Source: Paracoccaceae bacterium (GTDB lineage Bacteria; Pseudomonadota; Alphaproteobacteria; Rhodobacterales; Rhodobacteraceae). Taken from it: 64,000 nucleotides of DNA. This document shows positions 17,336 to 27,800 of the stretch, piece by piece. Each line of letters opens with the position of its first letter. Position 1 is the first letter of the stretch. The stretch lies in assembly GCA_030750975.1 (NCBI GenBank), contig JASMHC010000014.1, positions 310,001-374,000 on the forward strand, given 5' to 3'. Under the pieces are notes generated by a model. It worked only from the letters and a program-made list of their open reading frames with translations, ran no database searches and had not been told where the DNA came from. Made by a program: the position numbers and the translations under genes.

Positions 17336-20300
17336 ATGCCAACGGATTTCGACAGCAACGCCTATTCGGACGGCGACATTGCCATTGTCGGTATGGCCGC
17401 GCATTTGCCAGGCGCAAAAAACATCGAAACCTTCTGGAAAAACCTTGAAAGTGGCACGGAATCCATTCGCAAGCTCAGCGAAAGCGAGCTGACCAAATCG
17501 GGCGAACCGCTGCATCTGATCCGCAATCCGAACTATGTGCCGGCCGCGGCGGTGCTGGAGGATTTCGAAAAGTTTGACGGAGAGTTCTTCGGCCTCAGCC
17601 CGAAAGAATCCGCGATCATGGATCCCCAGCACCGGCAGTTTCTGGAATGCGCCTGGGAAGCGCTGGAAAACGCCGGCCATCCGCCGGAAAGCGTCCCCGG
17701 CCCGGTCGGGGTGTATGCAGGCTGCGGCATGGGCAGCTATTTCTATTTCAACATCTGCTCGAACCCCGATCTGGTCGATGATACGGGCATGTTCCTGTTG
17801 CGCCACACGGGCAATGACAAGGATTTCCTGTCCACCCGTCTTAGCCATATCCTTGATCTTACGGGGCCGTCGGTGAACATCCAGACGGCTTGCTCAACCT
17901 CATTGGTTGCCACCCATTATGCCTGTCAGGCCCTGCAAAATGCCGAATGCGACATGGCTCTGGCGGGCGGTGTCACCATCGAATTGCCGCATGGGCGGGG
18001 CTATGTCTTTCAGGAAGGCGAAATCCTGTCGCCCGATGGGCATTGCCATGCGTTCGACCACCGCGCCCAGGGCACCGTTTTTGGCAGCGGCGTCGGAGTG
18101 GTGGTTCTGCGCCGGATCGAAGATGCGATCCGCGACGGCGATCATATCTGGGCCGTAATCAAGGGCACGGCGATCAACAATGACGGCGCCTCCAAAGCCG
18201 GATACCTTGCCCCTTCGGTTGACGGACAGGCCGCCGCGATTGCCGAGGCGCATGCGATGGCAGGCGTCAACGCCGATACGATCGACTATGTCGAATGCCA
18301 TGGCACCGGCACCTATCTGGGCGATCCGATCGAAGTGGCCGCCCTGACCAACGCCTTTCGCGAAACCTCGCACGAGACCGGCTTTTGCCGGATTGGCAGC
18401 GTCAAAACCAATATCGGCCATCTGGACACGGCAGCGGGGGTTGCCAGCCTGATCAAGGTCGCACTGTCGCTGAAAAACCAGAGCATCCCGCCGTCATTGG
18501 GGTATGAAGAACCGAACCCGGCGATTGACTTCCCCAACAGCCCGTTTCGCGTCAACAATGCCCTGACCCCGTGGAATTCCCACAAAGGCCCGAAACGGGC
18601 CGGCGTGAATTCGCTGGGTGTGGGTGGCACAAACGCCCATGCGGTGCTGGAAGAGGCACCCGACCGGGGGATGTCGGACGAAACCGACTGGCCGTTCCAA
18701 CTGCTGACCCTGTCGGCACGGTCCGGCGCCGCGCTTGACGATGCCTCGGCCAATATAGCACAGGCCTTGCCCGCCATGCCCGATGTGCCACTGGCCGATA
18801 TCGCATGGACGCTGAAAGAAGGCCGCCGCGCCTTTGACAAGCGCCGTGTCGTGGTTGCCGAAACCCATGCGGAAGCGGCGCAATATCTGAAAGAAAACAA
18901 CACCCGCCGCGTGTTCACCCATTCGGTCGTGTCGGACAATCCCAACGTGGTCTTCATGTTCCCCGGCGGCGGGGCGCAATATGCCAACATGGCCCGCGAT
19001 TTATACGAGACCGAGCCGGTCTTTCAGGACTGGATGGACCGGGGCCTTGAAATCCTGCAAGAACGGCTGGATTTCGACATTCGCGACATCTGGCTGCCCG
19101 ACGAGGGCGGCGAGGCGCAAGCCAACGAGACACTGCGCAAACCGTCCGTCCAACTGCCGCTGATCATGATCACCGAATATGCGCTGGCGCAGTTGTGGAT
19201 GTCCTGGGGTGTGCAGCCAACCGCCCTGATCGGCCACTCGATGGGCGAAAACACCGCCGCCTGCGTCTCGGGCGTGATCTCGTTCGAAGATTGTATCGCG
19301 CTGGTACATCTGCGCGGCCGGCTGTTTGATACGGTCCCATCGGGCGGAATGCTCAGCGTGCCGATCCCGGCCGAAGAGCTGCGGCCCCATCTTGGCGACG
19401 CGCTTGATCTGGCCGCCGAGAACGGCCCGTTCCTAAGCGTGGCCTCTGGCCCGCGCGACGCGCTGGAAGACCTGAAATCGCGTCTCGAAAAAGAGCGGAT
19501 CGAGTGTCAGGACATCCCGATCGATATCGCCGCGCATTCGCGGATGCTGGACCCGATCCTGGAAGAATTCCGCGCCTTTCTGAAAACCCTGCATTTCGAA
19601 GCCCCGTCTATCCCGTTCGTCTCGAACCGCACGGGCGCATGGATCAAAAGCTCAGAAGCGATGAACCCCGATTACTGGGTCGATCACCTGCGCAATTCGG
19701 TCCTGTTCGCCGAGGGCATCCGCACCCTGGCCGAAGACCCCGAGCGGGTGTATATCGAAGTCGGGCCGGGCAAGGCGCTTGCCTCGCTGACACAATCACA
19801 TCCCGATGTGTCGGCCAATCAGGTGATCAGTTCACTGCGCCATGAACAGGACGAGGTCGCCGACGACGCTTACTTCCTTGCCATGCTGGGCCGCTGCTGG
19901 GCGACCGGCATCGACATCGACTGGGGCCAGATTTGGGGCGACCAGAAACGCCACCGCGTTCCGCTGCCCACCTACCCGTTCCAGCGGTCCCCCTATTTCA
20001 TCGAACCGGGCAAGCTGGACCAGCGCAGCTTTGCAGAACCGCCGACACGGCTGCCGAAAATCTCGGACTGGGGCTTCAAACCTGCATGGTGGCCAAAAAC
20101 GGCGGATTGTCCGCTGGACATCGAGGTGGACCTTGAAAACGCCAAAAAAGAGGTCTGGCTGGTCTTTGTCGATGATACCGGCCTTGGCCTGACCGTCGCC
20201 GAAAACCTGCGGGCCGCCGGGCAGATCGTCGTCACCGTCCGCAGCGGAGACGATTTCGTCCGCGACGGGGATCAATCCTATATACTGTCCACCGAACGCG

Positions 20301-23300
20301 GCCGCGAGGGCTATGTCAGCCTGCTGTCCAGCCTGATGAGCCGGGGCCTCGCGCCGACGCGCATCGCGCATTTCTGGCTGACCACGGTCAAGGAAACCTT
20401 TCGCCCCGGCAGCAGCTTTTTCCACCGCAATATCGAACAGGGTTTTTTCAGCCTGACCTTCCTGATGCAGGCCATGGAAGAGGTGTCCCTGCCCAAACCG
20501 GTGCATATCACGGCGATCACCTCGGATTCGATGCAAGTGCGGGATGAACCGCTGCAATATCCCGAAAAGGCGATGATTTCCGGCCCGCTTCGGGTTGCGC
20601 CGCGTGAATTTTCCGACGTGACCTGCAGCCAGCTTGATCTGGGCATATTCTCGGAAAACAAAGGCGCGGATATTGCCGGGCAATTCGCAACCCCGGTCAT
20701 GGAAGAGCTTTTGGCGATCCCGTCCAACACCATCGCTGCCTTCCGCAGCGGGCGCCGTTTCGCGCTGGGTCTGCGGCCCGAAAAGCTGCCGCCGCTGGTT
20801 GGTGGCGACCGGCTGAAAGGTGCCAAGACCTTCTTTATCACCGGCGGTTTCGGCGGCATCGGTCTGTCACTGGCGCGGCATTTCGCCAAGACCAAACGCG
20901 CCAATTTCGTGCTTCTGACCCGCGACGCGATCCCCGAACGCGATCAGTGGACAGACTATCTGACCACCGTCGCCCCAACCGACCGCACCGCCCTGCGCAT
21001 CGCCGCGATCCGCGAGATCGAGGATTTGGGCGGCCGTGTTCTGCCCTGTACGGCGGATATTTCCAACCTTGAGGAAATGCAGACGGCCATCGAAGCGGCG
21101 AAGGCCGAATTCGGCGGCATTGACGTGGTGATCCACTCGGCCGGTGTGCTGGATGACGGCCCGATCCTCGGGCGTCGGATGGTCGAAACCGAAACCGTGT
21201 TCGCCCCCAAACTGCACGGCACGCAAGTGCTTGAACGGGTCTTCCCCGATGGCAGCGTGAAAGAGATCGTCCTGTTCTCGTCAACCTCGACCATTACGGC
21301 GCCGACCGGTCAGTCCGACTATGTGGCGGCCAATGAATTTCTGAACGCCTATGCCAAAAGCCGCAAAGGCGGCAAAACCAAGGTCACTGCGATCAATTGG
21401 GGCATCTGGTCGGATGTCGGCATGGCGGCCAATGTGGTCAATCCAGAACATTTCGATCCGCAAAGCGTGCCGCCCTCGGATGTGGATGCGCCCTTCTATG
21501 CGCAGGCGCATTTCGACCCCAACGGCAACCGCGCCTTCCTGCGCGATTTCAGCGCCACCGAAGACTGGGTGTTCGACGAACATCGCACCATTGACGGCAA
21601 GGCCCTGTTGCCGGGCACCGGCTATATCGAACTGGTGGCCCAGGCCCTGCGCGAACAGCGCGAACAGATGGATTATGAAATCCAGAACCTGTTTTTCCTC
21701 AGCCCGTTCCACATCCCCGACGGCCAGACCCGCAGGCTTCGAAGCGTCGTGGCCCGCAGCGACAAAGGCTATCGCTTGCGGGTTCAGTCCTCGGACACCG
21801 GGCTTGCTGACCCCGAATGGATGAGCCACGCCGAGGCGGATATTCTGATTTCCGGACAAACCCGCCCTGACCCGATTGATCTAAGCGTGATCAAGGCCCG
21901 GCTGGACGGCCCTGCCGCCCCCGGCAATGGCGATCCGATTGCCAGCCCTCAGGAACACCACCTGCGCTTTGGTCCGCGCTGGCGCACATTGATCCGCCAA
22001 TCCATCGGTGAAGGCGAAGGCCTGGCCGAGCTGCGCCTGAACCCGGCGGCCTTGGAAGATGACGGTTTCATTCTGCACCCTGCCCTGCTGGACATTGCAA
22101 CGGGCTGGGCAATCCGGCTGGTGCCGGGTTATTCGGGCCAGAACCTCTGGGTTCCGATGTCCTATCAATCGGTGCGCGTTCACGCGCCGCTGACCGACGA
22201 GATTTTGAGTTGGGCGCGCCTGTCGCCGCGCCAGACCGATTTCGGCACCATCGCCAGCGTCGATGTGACGATCTGCGACAAGCACGGCAATGTTCTGGTC
22301 GATGTGTTCGGGTTCCAGATGCAAAAGCAAGAGACCGCCGCATTCCTGACCAGCGAAACGCTGCTGAATGCCCCGACCGAAAAAGACAGGCTGACCGAAG
22401 GCCAAGCCGGTGGGGCGGCGAATGCCCGCCTGAAACACCAGCTATCACAGGGCATTCCCAGCGCCGACGGGGTTGTCCTGTTCGAACGCGCGCTTGAACG
22501 GGACATGCCGCAGATCATTGTCAGCTCGATGGATATCAACAAGCTGGTTGAAAACACCACGACCGAGGCGCTTGATCTGCTGAAAAACACCGCAACCAGT
22601 TTCCAGCGCCCGAAACTGGAAAGCGAATATGCCCAGCCCACAACCGAGGTCGAACGCACGCTGGCCGAATTCTGGGAAGACCTGCTTGGCGTGCAGGATG
22701 TGGGTGTTGATGACAGTTTCTTTGAACTGGGGGGGCATTCGCTGATCGCCGTCCGCCTGTTTGCACAGATCCGCAAATCTTTCGGCGTCAACTTCCCGAT
22801 CTCGGTGCTGTTCGAAGCACCGACCATCCGCGCCTGCGCCAGGCTGATCGACGCCCAGATCGGGCGCAACGAAACCTCGGCCGCAAAAGATGACAGTGGC
22901 AAGGGCGAACGCCGGTTCAAGCACCTCGTCGCCATGCATGACGGCGAAGGCGGGCCGCGCAACCCGTTCTTCCTGGTGGCCGGCATGTTCGGCAATGTGC
23001 TGAACCTGCGCCATCTGGCCCATCTGCTGGGCGAGGATCGTCCCTTTTATGGCCTTCAGGCACGTGGCCTTTTGGGCAATGACACGCCGCACGAAACGAT
23101 TGAAGCGGCGGCCAGGGATTATATCGCGGAAATGCAGGCGGTTCAGCCGCATGGCCCCTATTACATCGGCGGTTATTCCGGCGGTGGTATCTTTGCGTTG
23201 GAAGTGGCGCAGCAACTGGCAAAACAGGGCGAGCATACCCAATTGCTGGTGCTGCTGGACACACCGTTGCCACAACGCCGGCCGGTTGAACGAATCGACC

Positions 23301-23782
23301 GCTTGTGGATCCAGTGGCAGAATATCCGCGAACGCGGCTGGCGTTATCCGCGCGAATGGCTTGCGGCGCGGTCGGCCTGGAAAGCCAGGGTCCGGGAAAA
23401 GGCCGAAGGGCTTGCGCAGGAAACATCCGACCACCAGTTCCACAGCGCCGAGATCGAGGCCGCTTTCCTTAAGGCCACCGAGATCTATTCGGTTTCGCAA
23501 TGGCGCGGGGCGACCGTGCTGTACCGGCCGCCGATCCGTGGCAAATGGCACGTATCCAAGGGGCGTCTGATCAGTGACGAGCGCCACTATGTGTTCCACG
23601 ACAATGACTGGGGTGATCTTCTGCCCGCGCTGACCATCACCGAAGTGCCGGGCGATCACGACAGCATGGTTCTGGAACCCAATGTGCGCGTTCTGGCCAA
23701 CCGGCTGCGCCAGGAGCTTGAAAAAGCCGAGCGCGAGGCCCTGCTGGCCGGTCCCGGCGAATATGCGAGGGCGGCGGAATGA
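17336..23782 (+). CDS. Single-module type I polyketide synthase (KS-AT-KR-DH-ACP-TE)
   Basis: A 2148-residue modular PKS. KS, residues 14-441: catalytic C186 (TACSTS), H322 (CHGTGT) and H362 (NIGH). AT, about 538-821: S635 in GHSMGE, with IAAHS in the specificity loop, so malonyl is likely but not certain. KR structural half about 915-1160, then the NADPH site TGGFGGIG near 1168 and Y1329 in SDYVAANEF. DH about 1400-1670: H1416 (DEHRTIDG...LLPG) and D1586 (HPALLDIA). ACP: S1802 in ELGGHSL. TE about 1860-2130: S1948 (GYSGGG) and H2108 (PGDHDS). All catalytic residues are present. DH follows KR, the reverse of the usual DH-KR order. No ER or docking domain is seen. It is the first gene of a four-gene operon; the stop codon overlaps the glycosyltransferase start by 4 bp. 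Confidence 0.93.
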   Translation: MPTDFDSNAYSDGDIAIVGMAAHLPGAKNIETFWKNLESGTESIRKLSESELTKSGEPLHLIRNPNYVPAAAVLEDFEKFDGEFFGLSPKESAIMDPQHRQFLECAWEALENAGHPPESVPGPVGVYAGCGMGSYFYFNICSNPDLVDDTGMFLLRHTGNDKDFLSTRLSHILDLTGPSVNIQTACSTSLVATHYACQALQNAECDMALAGGVTIELPHGRGYVFQEGEILSPDGHCHAFDHRAQGTVFGSGVGVVVLRRIEDAIRDGDHIWAVIKGTAINNDGASKAGYLAPSVDGQAAAIAEAHAMAGVNADTIDYVECHGTGTYLGDPIEVAALTNAFRETSHETGFCRIGSVKTNIGHLDTAAGVASLIKVALSLKNQSIPPSLGYEEPNPAIDFPNSPFRVNNALTPWNSHKGPKRAGVNSLGVGGTNAHAVLEEAPDRGMSDETDWPFQLLTLSARSGAALDDASANIAQALPAMPDVPLADIAWTLKEGRRAFDKRRVVVAETHAEAAQYLKENNTRRVFTHSVVSDNPNVVFMFPGGGAQYANMARDLYETEPVFQDWMDRGLEILQERLDFDIRDIWLPDEGGEAQANETLRKPSVQLPLIMITEYALAQLWMSWGVQPTALIGHSMGENTAACVSGVISFEDCIALVHLRGRLFDTVPSGGMLSVPIPAEELRPHLGDALDLAAENGPFLSVASGPRDALEDLKSRLEKERIECQDIPIDIAAHSRMLDPILEEFRAFLKTLHFEAPSIPFVSNRTGAWIKSSEAMNPDYWVDHLRNSVLFAEGIRTLAEDPERVYIEVGPGKALASLTQSHPDVSANQVISSLRHEQDEVADDAYFLAMLGRCWATGIDIDWGQIWGDQKRHRVPLPTYPFQRSPYFIEPGKLDQRSFAEPPTRLPKISDWGFKPAWWPKTADCPLDIEVDLENAKKEVWLVFVDDTGLGLTVAENLRAAGQIVVTVRSGDDFVRDGDQSYILSTERGREGYVSLLSSLMSRGLAPTRIAHFWLTTVKETFRPGSSFFHRNIEQGFFSLTFLMQAMEEVSLPKPVHITAITSDSMQVRDEPLQYPEKAMISGPLRVAPREFSDVTCSQLDLGIFSENKGADIAGQFATPVMEELLAIPSNTIAAFRSGRRFALGLRPEKLPPLVGGDRLKGAKTFFITGGFGGIGLSLARHFAKTKRANFVLLTRDAIPERDQWTDYLTTVAPTDRTALRIAAIREIEDLGGRVLPCTADISNLEEMQTAIEAAKAEFGGIDVVIHSAGVLDDGPILGRRMVETETVFAPKLHGTQVLERVFPDGSVKEIVLFSSTSTITAPTGQSDYVAANEFLNAYAKSRKGGKTKVTAINWGIWSDVGMAANVVNPEHFDPQSVPPSDVDAPFYAQAHFDPNGNRAFLRDFSATEDWVFDEHRTIDGKALLPGTGYIELVAQALREQREQMDYEIQNLFFLSPFHIPDGQTRRLRSVVARSDKGYRLRVQSSDTGLADPEWMSHAEADILISGQTRPDPIDLSVIKARLDGPAAPGNGDPIASPQEHHLRFGPRWRTLIRQSIGEGEGLAELRLNPAALEDDGFILHPALLDIATGWAIRLVPGYSGQNLWVPMSYQSVRVHAPLTDEILSWARLSPRQTDFGTIASVDVTICDKHGNVLVDVFGFQMQKQETAAFLTSETLLNAPTEKDRLTEGQAGGAANARLKHQLSQGIPSADGVVLFERALERDMPQIIVSSMDINKLVENTTTEALDLLKNTATSFQRPKLESEYAQPTTEVERTLAEFWEDLLGVQDVGVDDSFFELGGHSLIAVRLFAQIRKSFGVNFPISVLFEAPTIRACARLIDAQIGRNETSAAKDDSGKGERRFKHLVAMHDGEGGPRNPFFLVAGMFGNVLNLRHLAHLLGEDRPFYGLQARGLLGNDTPHETIEAAARDYIAEMQAVQPHGPYYIGGYSGGGIFALEVAQQLAKQGEHTQLLVLLDTPLPQRRPVERIDRLWIQWQNIRERGWRYPREWLAARSAWKARVREKAEGLAQETSDHQFHSAEIEAAFLKATEIYSVSQWRGATVLYRPPIRGKWHVSKGRLISDERHYVFHDNDWGDLLPALTITEVPGDHDSMVLEPNVRVLANRLRQELEKAEREALLAGPGEYARAAE

Positions 23783-24801
23783 CACAAACCAAGGGCCGCG
23801 TTTTGGTCGTTCTGCTGAACTACAAAACCGCGCAAATGACGGCAGAGGCCATGCATCGCACCCGCGAGGCGATGCGAGGCGTGCCCGGAGAAATCATGGT
23901 GGTCGACAATGACTCGCAAGACGGGTCTTTCGAATTCCTGTCCGACGCCATCGCCGCAATAGACCCGGGCGACGGGCTGACGAAATGCCATATTCTGCAA
24001 TCCGACCACAATGGCGGCTTTGGCTACGGCAATAATGTCGGCATAAGCTGGGGGCTGGACCATGGCGGGTTTGATTATTTCTACATCCAGAATTCAGATG
24101 CGTTCCCATCCGATTCCGCCATTTCGGCTTTGCATGAATTCCTTGATGATCACCCACATGCGGGCTTTGCAGGCAGTCATTTGCATGGCGAAGACGGCGA
24201 GCCGCATTTCACCCAGTTCCGTTTCCCCTCAATCGCGTCGGAATTTGAAGGCAAGGCCCAGCTCGGCCCGATCACACGCCTGCTGAAACGCTATCAGGTG
24301 CCGCTGTTTGACCTGTCCAAGACCGAACCCACAAAAATCGGCTGGATCGCCGGAGCCAGCCTGATGGTGCGCCGACAGGTGTTCGAAGATATCGGGCTTT
24401 TTGACGAAAACTATTTCCTCTACTTCGAAGAGGTCGATCTGTGCCGCCGCGCCAAGCTGGCCGGGTGGGACACTTATTATGTGCCAACCAGCCGGGTTGT
24501 GCATCTGGGATCGGTCTCGACCGGCATGCTCAGCTGGCAGCGGGTGCCGGAATACTGGCTGGATTCGCGGCTTTACTATTATTCGAAGAATTACGGCAAG
24601 CTTTACGCCACGCTGGCGACGATCGCGGCGATTTCGGGCGGGATGATTGCGCGGCTGCGCATGGCGCTTGGGGGGCGCAAAGTCAAAGATCCGGATCATT
24701 TCCTGCGCGATCTGACCCGTCATTTCCTTCGGTCCATCTGGACCCCGACGGCCCGTAGCTCTGAAACGGCCACCCCTGTCAAGAAACCTGCCGAGGTTTA
24801 A
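23779..24801 (+). CDS. Family 2 glycosyltransferase (rhamnosyltransferase-like)
   Basis: A 340-residue GT-A fold glycosyltransferase. The N-terminal strand VLVVLLNYKTAQMTAEAM and the nucleotide-binding VVDNDSQDGSFEFL are followed by DHNGGFGYGNNVGISW and an acceptor-site region WIAGASLMVRRQVF and YFEEVDLCRRAKLAGW, the pattern of rhamnosyltransferase-type family 2 enzymes. A short hydrophobic stretch near residue 280 may attach it to the membrane. It overlaps the PKS gene by 4 bp (ATGA) and the NRPS gene follows 2 bp after its stop, so all three are translated from one message. It probably adds a sugar to the assembly-line product or to a lipid-linked acceptor; donor and acceptor are unknown. 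Confidence 0.88.
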   Translation: MTQTKGRVLVVLLNYKTAQMTAEAMHRTREAMRGVPGEIMVVDNDSQDGSFEFLSDAIAAIDPGDGLTKCHILQSDHNGGFGYGNNVGISWGLDHGGFDYFYIQNSDAFPSDSAISALHEFLDDHPHAGFAGSHLHGEDGEPHFTQFRFPSIASEFEGKAQLGPITRLLKRYQVPLFDLSKTEPTKIGWIAGASLMVRRQVFEDIGLFDENYFLYFEEVDLCRRAKLAGWDTYYVPTSRVVHLGSVSTGMLSWQRVPEYWLDSRLYYYSKNYGKLYATLATIAAISGGMIARLRMALGGRKVKDPDHFLRDLTRHFLRSIWTPTARSSETATPVKKPAEV

Positions 24802-24803
24802 TC

Positions 24804-27800
24804 ATGGTTCCTTTGTCCTTCGTTCTTTTTGGCAATCAGTCGCTTCTGGTGCAATGCGCCGGAAAAATCCTGCAAAGCGGTCATCGCATCACGGCGGTGG
24901 TCTCGCATGCGAAAGATATCACCGACTGGGCGGCGGCCAATGGTATTCGGGTGCTGGAACCCGGGGCCGACCTGCCTGCCAAATTGCGCCACACCCGTAT
25001 CGACTGGCTGTTAAGCATATCCTACCTGTCGATCATCCCCGACGAGGTATTGTCGCTTGCCACCCGAGGTGCGGTGAATTTCCACGACGGACCACTGCCC
25101 GCCTATGCCGGGCTGAACACGCCGGTCTGGGCGCGGATCAATCAGGCCGCGACCCATGCCATTACCTGGCATTTCATGGAAACCGGCATTGACGAGGGCG
25201 ATATCCTTCTGTCCCGCAGCTTCGCGATTGACGAAGAGGATACGGCCTTTTCGCTGAACGCCAAATGTTTCGAGGCCGCGATTGACAGCTTTGACGAATT
25301 GCTGGTCAAGCTGACCTCGGGCGATGTGACCGGCAAGGCGCAGGATCTAAGCCGCAAGGGGTATTATGCGCGGCACCAAAGGCCCGACAATCTGGGGTTT
25401 ATTGATTTCTCCAAACCGGCGGACACTATCATCGCGCTGGTGCGCGGGCTGGATCACAAGAATTACTGGAACCCGCTGACCACCGCAAAAATCGCGGTGA
25501 ACGGGCAGATATTCACGGCTCAGGGCGTTGAAAAAACCGATCAGACCGGTGTGGCTGGCCGCGTGACCGGTGTGACGGGCAATAGCCTGACAGTGGCTTG
25601 TGCCGACGGGGCGGTCAGGCTGACCGGCCTGCGACTGGCGGACGGAACCAGCCCGGACGCCCTGCTGTCGGATATCATCGCCGAGGGCGCAATTGTCGAA
25701 ACACCTTCGGGCCGCGCGCTTGAGGTGCTTGGCCAGCAACTGGCCCGGAACGACAGCCACTGGCGCAAGCGTCTGGGTGATATGCCCGGCGCACGGCTGC
25801 CCTTGGCCGGTGGTGACGCGGGCGCGGATGATCTTCACGCGATCCCGCTGAATAACGCAAACGCGGTCGACAGCGGGCGTTTTCTGGCCACGGTCGTGTT
25901 CTGGGCCTGCCGCCAGCAGGAAGAATTCACCGCCACCCTTGCATTGGCGATGAATTCCGAAGCGCCGGTCGCCGGGCTGGTCAATGGCTGGGTGCCGGTC
26001 ACGTTTTCCAAAGACGGCAGCACGGTCGCCGATCTGCTGGCGCTCACATCGCAGGCCTTTGAAGACGCTGCTGCCAGGGGGGGCTTTGCCACCGACCTGC
26101 TGGCCCGCGCACCGGAACTGGCCGGGCTTGCCACACCCGATATCGGCATCAGCCATGACGGCCACTTTGTCGACGGCTCGGCGCTGACCATTCACACGGA
26201 CACCCAAACCCTGACCTATTCCGCCGCGCGGCTTGCCCCGGCAACGGCGGAATTGCTGGCCAACCGGTTGGATCACGTGCTGTCGCTGATGGCAACGGCC
26301 TCGGCGGATCAAAGCCTGGATACGCTGGCCGACACCGCCCCGGAAGAGGTTCAGCGCATGCTGGGCCTGTGGAACCAGACCGATCTGGACTATGACCGCT
26401 CGGCGTTGATGCATCACCCGTTCGAAGCAGCCGTCAAGGCCAACCCCAACAAGACCGCCTTGGTTTTCGAGGATCAGAAATTTACCTTTTCCGAGCTGGA
26501 CCGCAAGGCCAATGCCATCGCCGCCAACCTGAAAGACGCGGGCGTTCAGGCCGGTGATATTGTCGGGCTGTGCATCCACCGCTCGCCCGAGATGGTGATG
26601 GCCGCCCTGGCGATCCTGAAAGCGGGCGCGGCCTATCTGCCGCTTGATCCCGCCTATCCCAAAGAGCGGACCGAATTCTGCCTGTCCGACAGCCAGGCCA
26701 AGGTGGTTCTGACCCATTCGGCGGTCGCCTCTGCGCTGCCCATCGCGTCGGTGCCGCAGATACAGGTGGACAAGCTGGATACTGGCACGGGCGATGGATT
26801 GACGACCGAAGCATCGGCCCATGACCTTGCCTATCTGATCTACACATCCGGTTCGACCGGCAAGCCCAAGGGGGTGATGATCGAACACCGCAACGTGTCG
26901 AATTTCTTCGCCGCGATGGACCAGCGGATCGATCACGATCCGGCGGGGGTCTGGCTGGCCGTCACCAGCCTGTCCTTTGACATATCGGTGCTGGAAATCT
27001 TCTGGTCGCTGGGCCGCGGTTTCAAGCTGGTGCTGACCGGTGACGAGGGCCGGACCGTGCTGTCCAACGGCCCTCTGCCCGCGCAGGTCGAAGGCATGGA
27101 TGTCAGCCTGTATTACTGGGGCAATGACGATGGTCACGGCCGCGACAAGTACAAGCTGTTGCTTGAAGGGGCGCAATTCGCCGATCAGAACGGCTTTCAC
27201 GCGGTCTGGACGCCCGAACGGCATTTCCATGCTTTCGGCGGCCCTTACCCCAACCCGTCCGTCACCGGTGCGGCTGTGGCGGCGGTCACGCGCAATCTGG
27301 CTGTTCGGGCAGGCAGTTGCGTCACGCCCTTGCACCACACCATCCGCATAGCCGAGGAATGGGCCGTGATCGACAACCTGACCAACGGTCGGGCAGGATT
27401 GGCGGTGGCCACCGGCTGGCATCCGGATGATTTCGTGATCCGGCCTGAAAACACCCCGCCCAATAACCGCGATGCGATGTTCCGGCAGATCAGCGACCTG
27501 CGCAAACTCTGGGCCGATGAACCCGTCGCCTTCCCCCGTGCCGATGGCACCATGCACGAGGTGATCACCCAGCCACGGCCCGTGTCGAAAGACCTGCCGA
27601 TCTGGGTGACGATCGCGGGCAATCCCGAAACATGGCGTCAGGCGGGCGAGGTCGGGGCAAATGTGTTAACCCACCTTCTGGGCCAGAGCATCCCCGAGGT
27701 TGAAGACAAGATCAAAATCTACCATCAGGCGTTGCGCGATAACGGCTATGATCCGGCGGATTTCAAAATCACCCTGATGCTGCACAGCTTCATCACCGAT

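Noticed and set aside
25347-27557. A 736-codon open frame on the minus strand inside the NRPS gene
   Set aside because: It lies antisense to conserved A and monooxygenase motifs, has a low-complexity Arg/Gly/Gln composition and no domain. Long antisense frames are expected in GC-rich genes with biased third positions.
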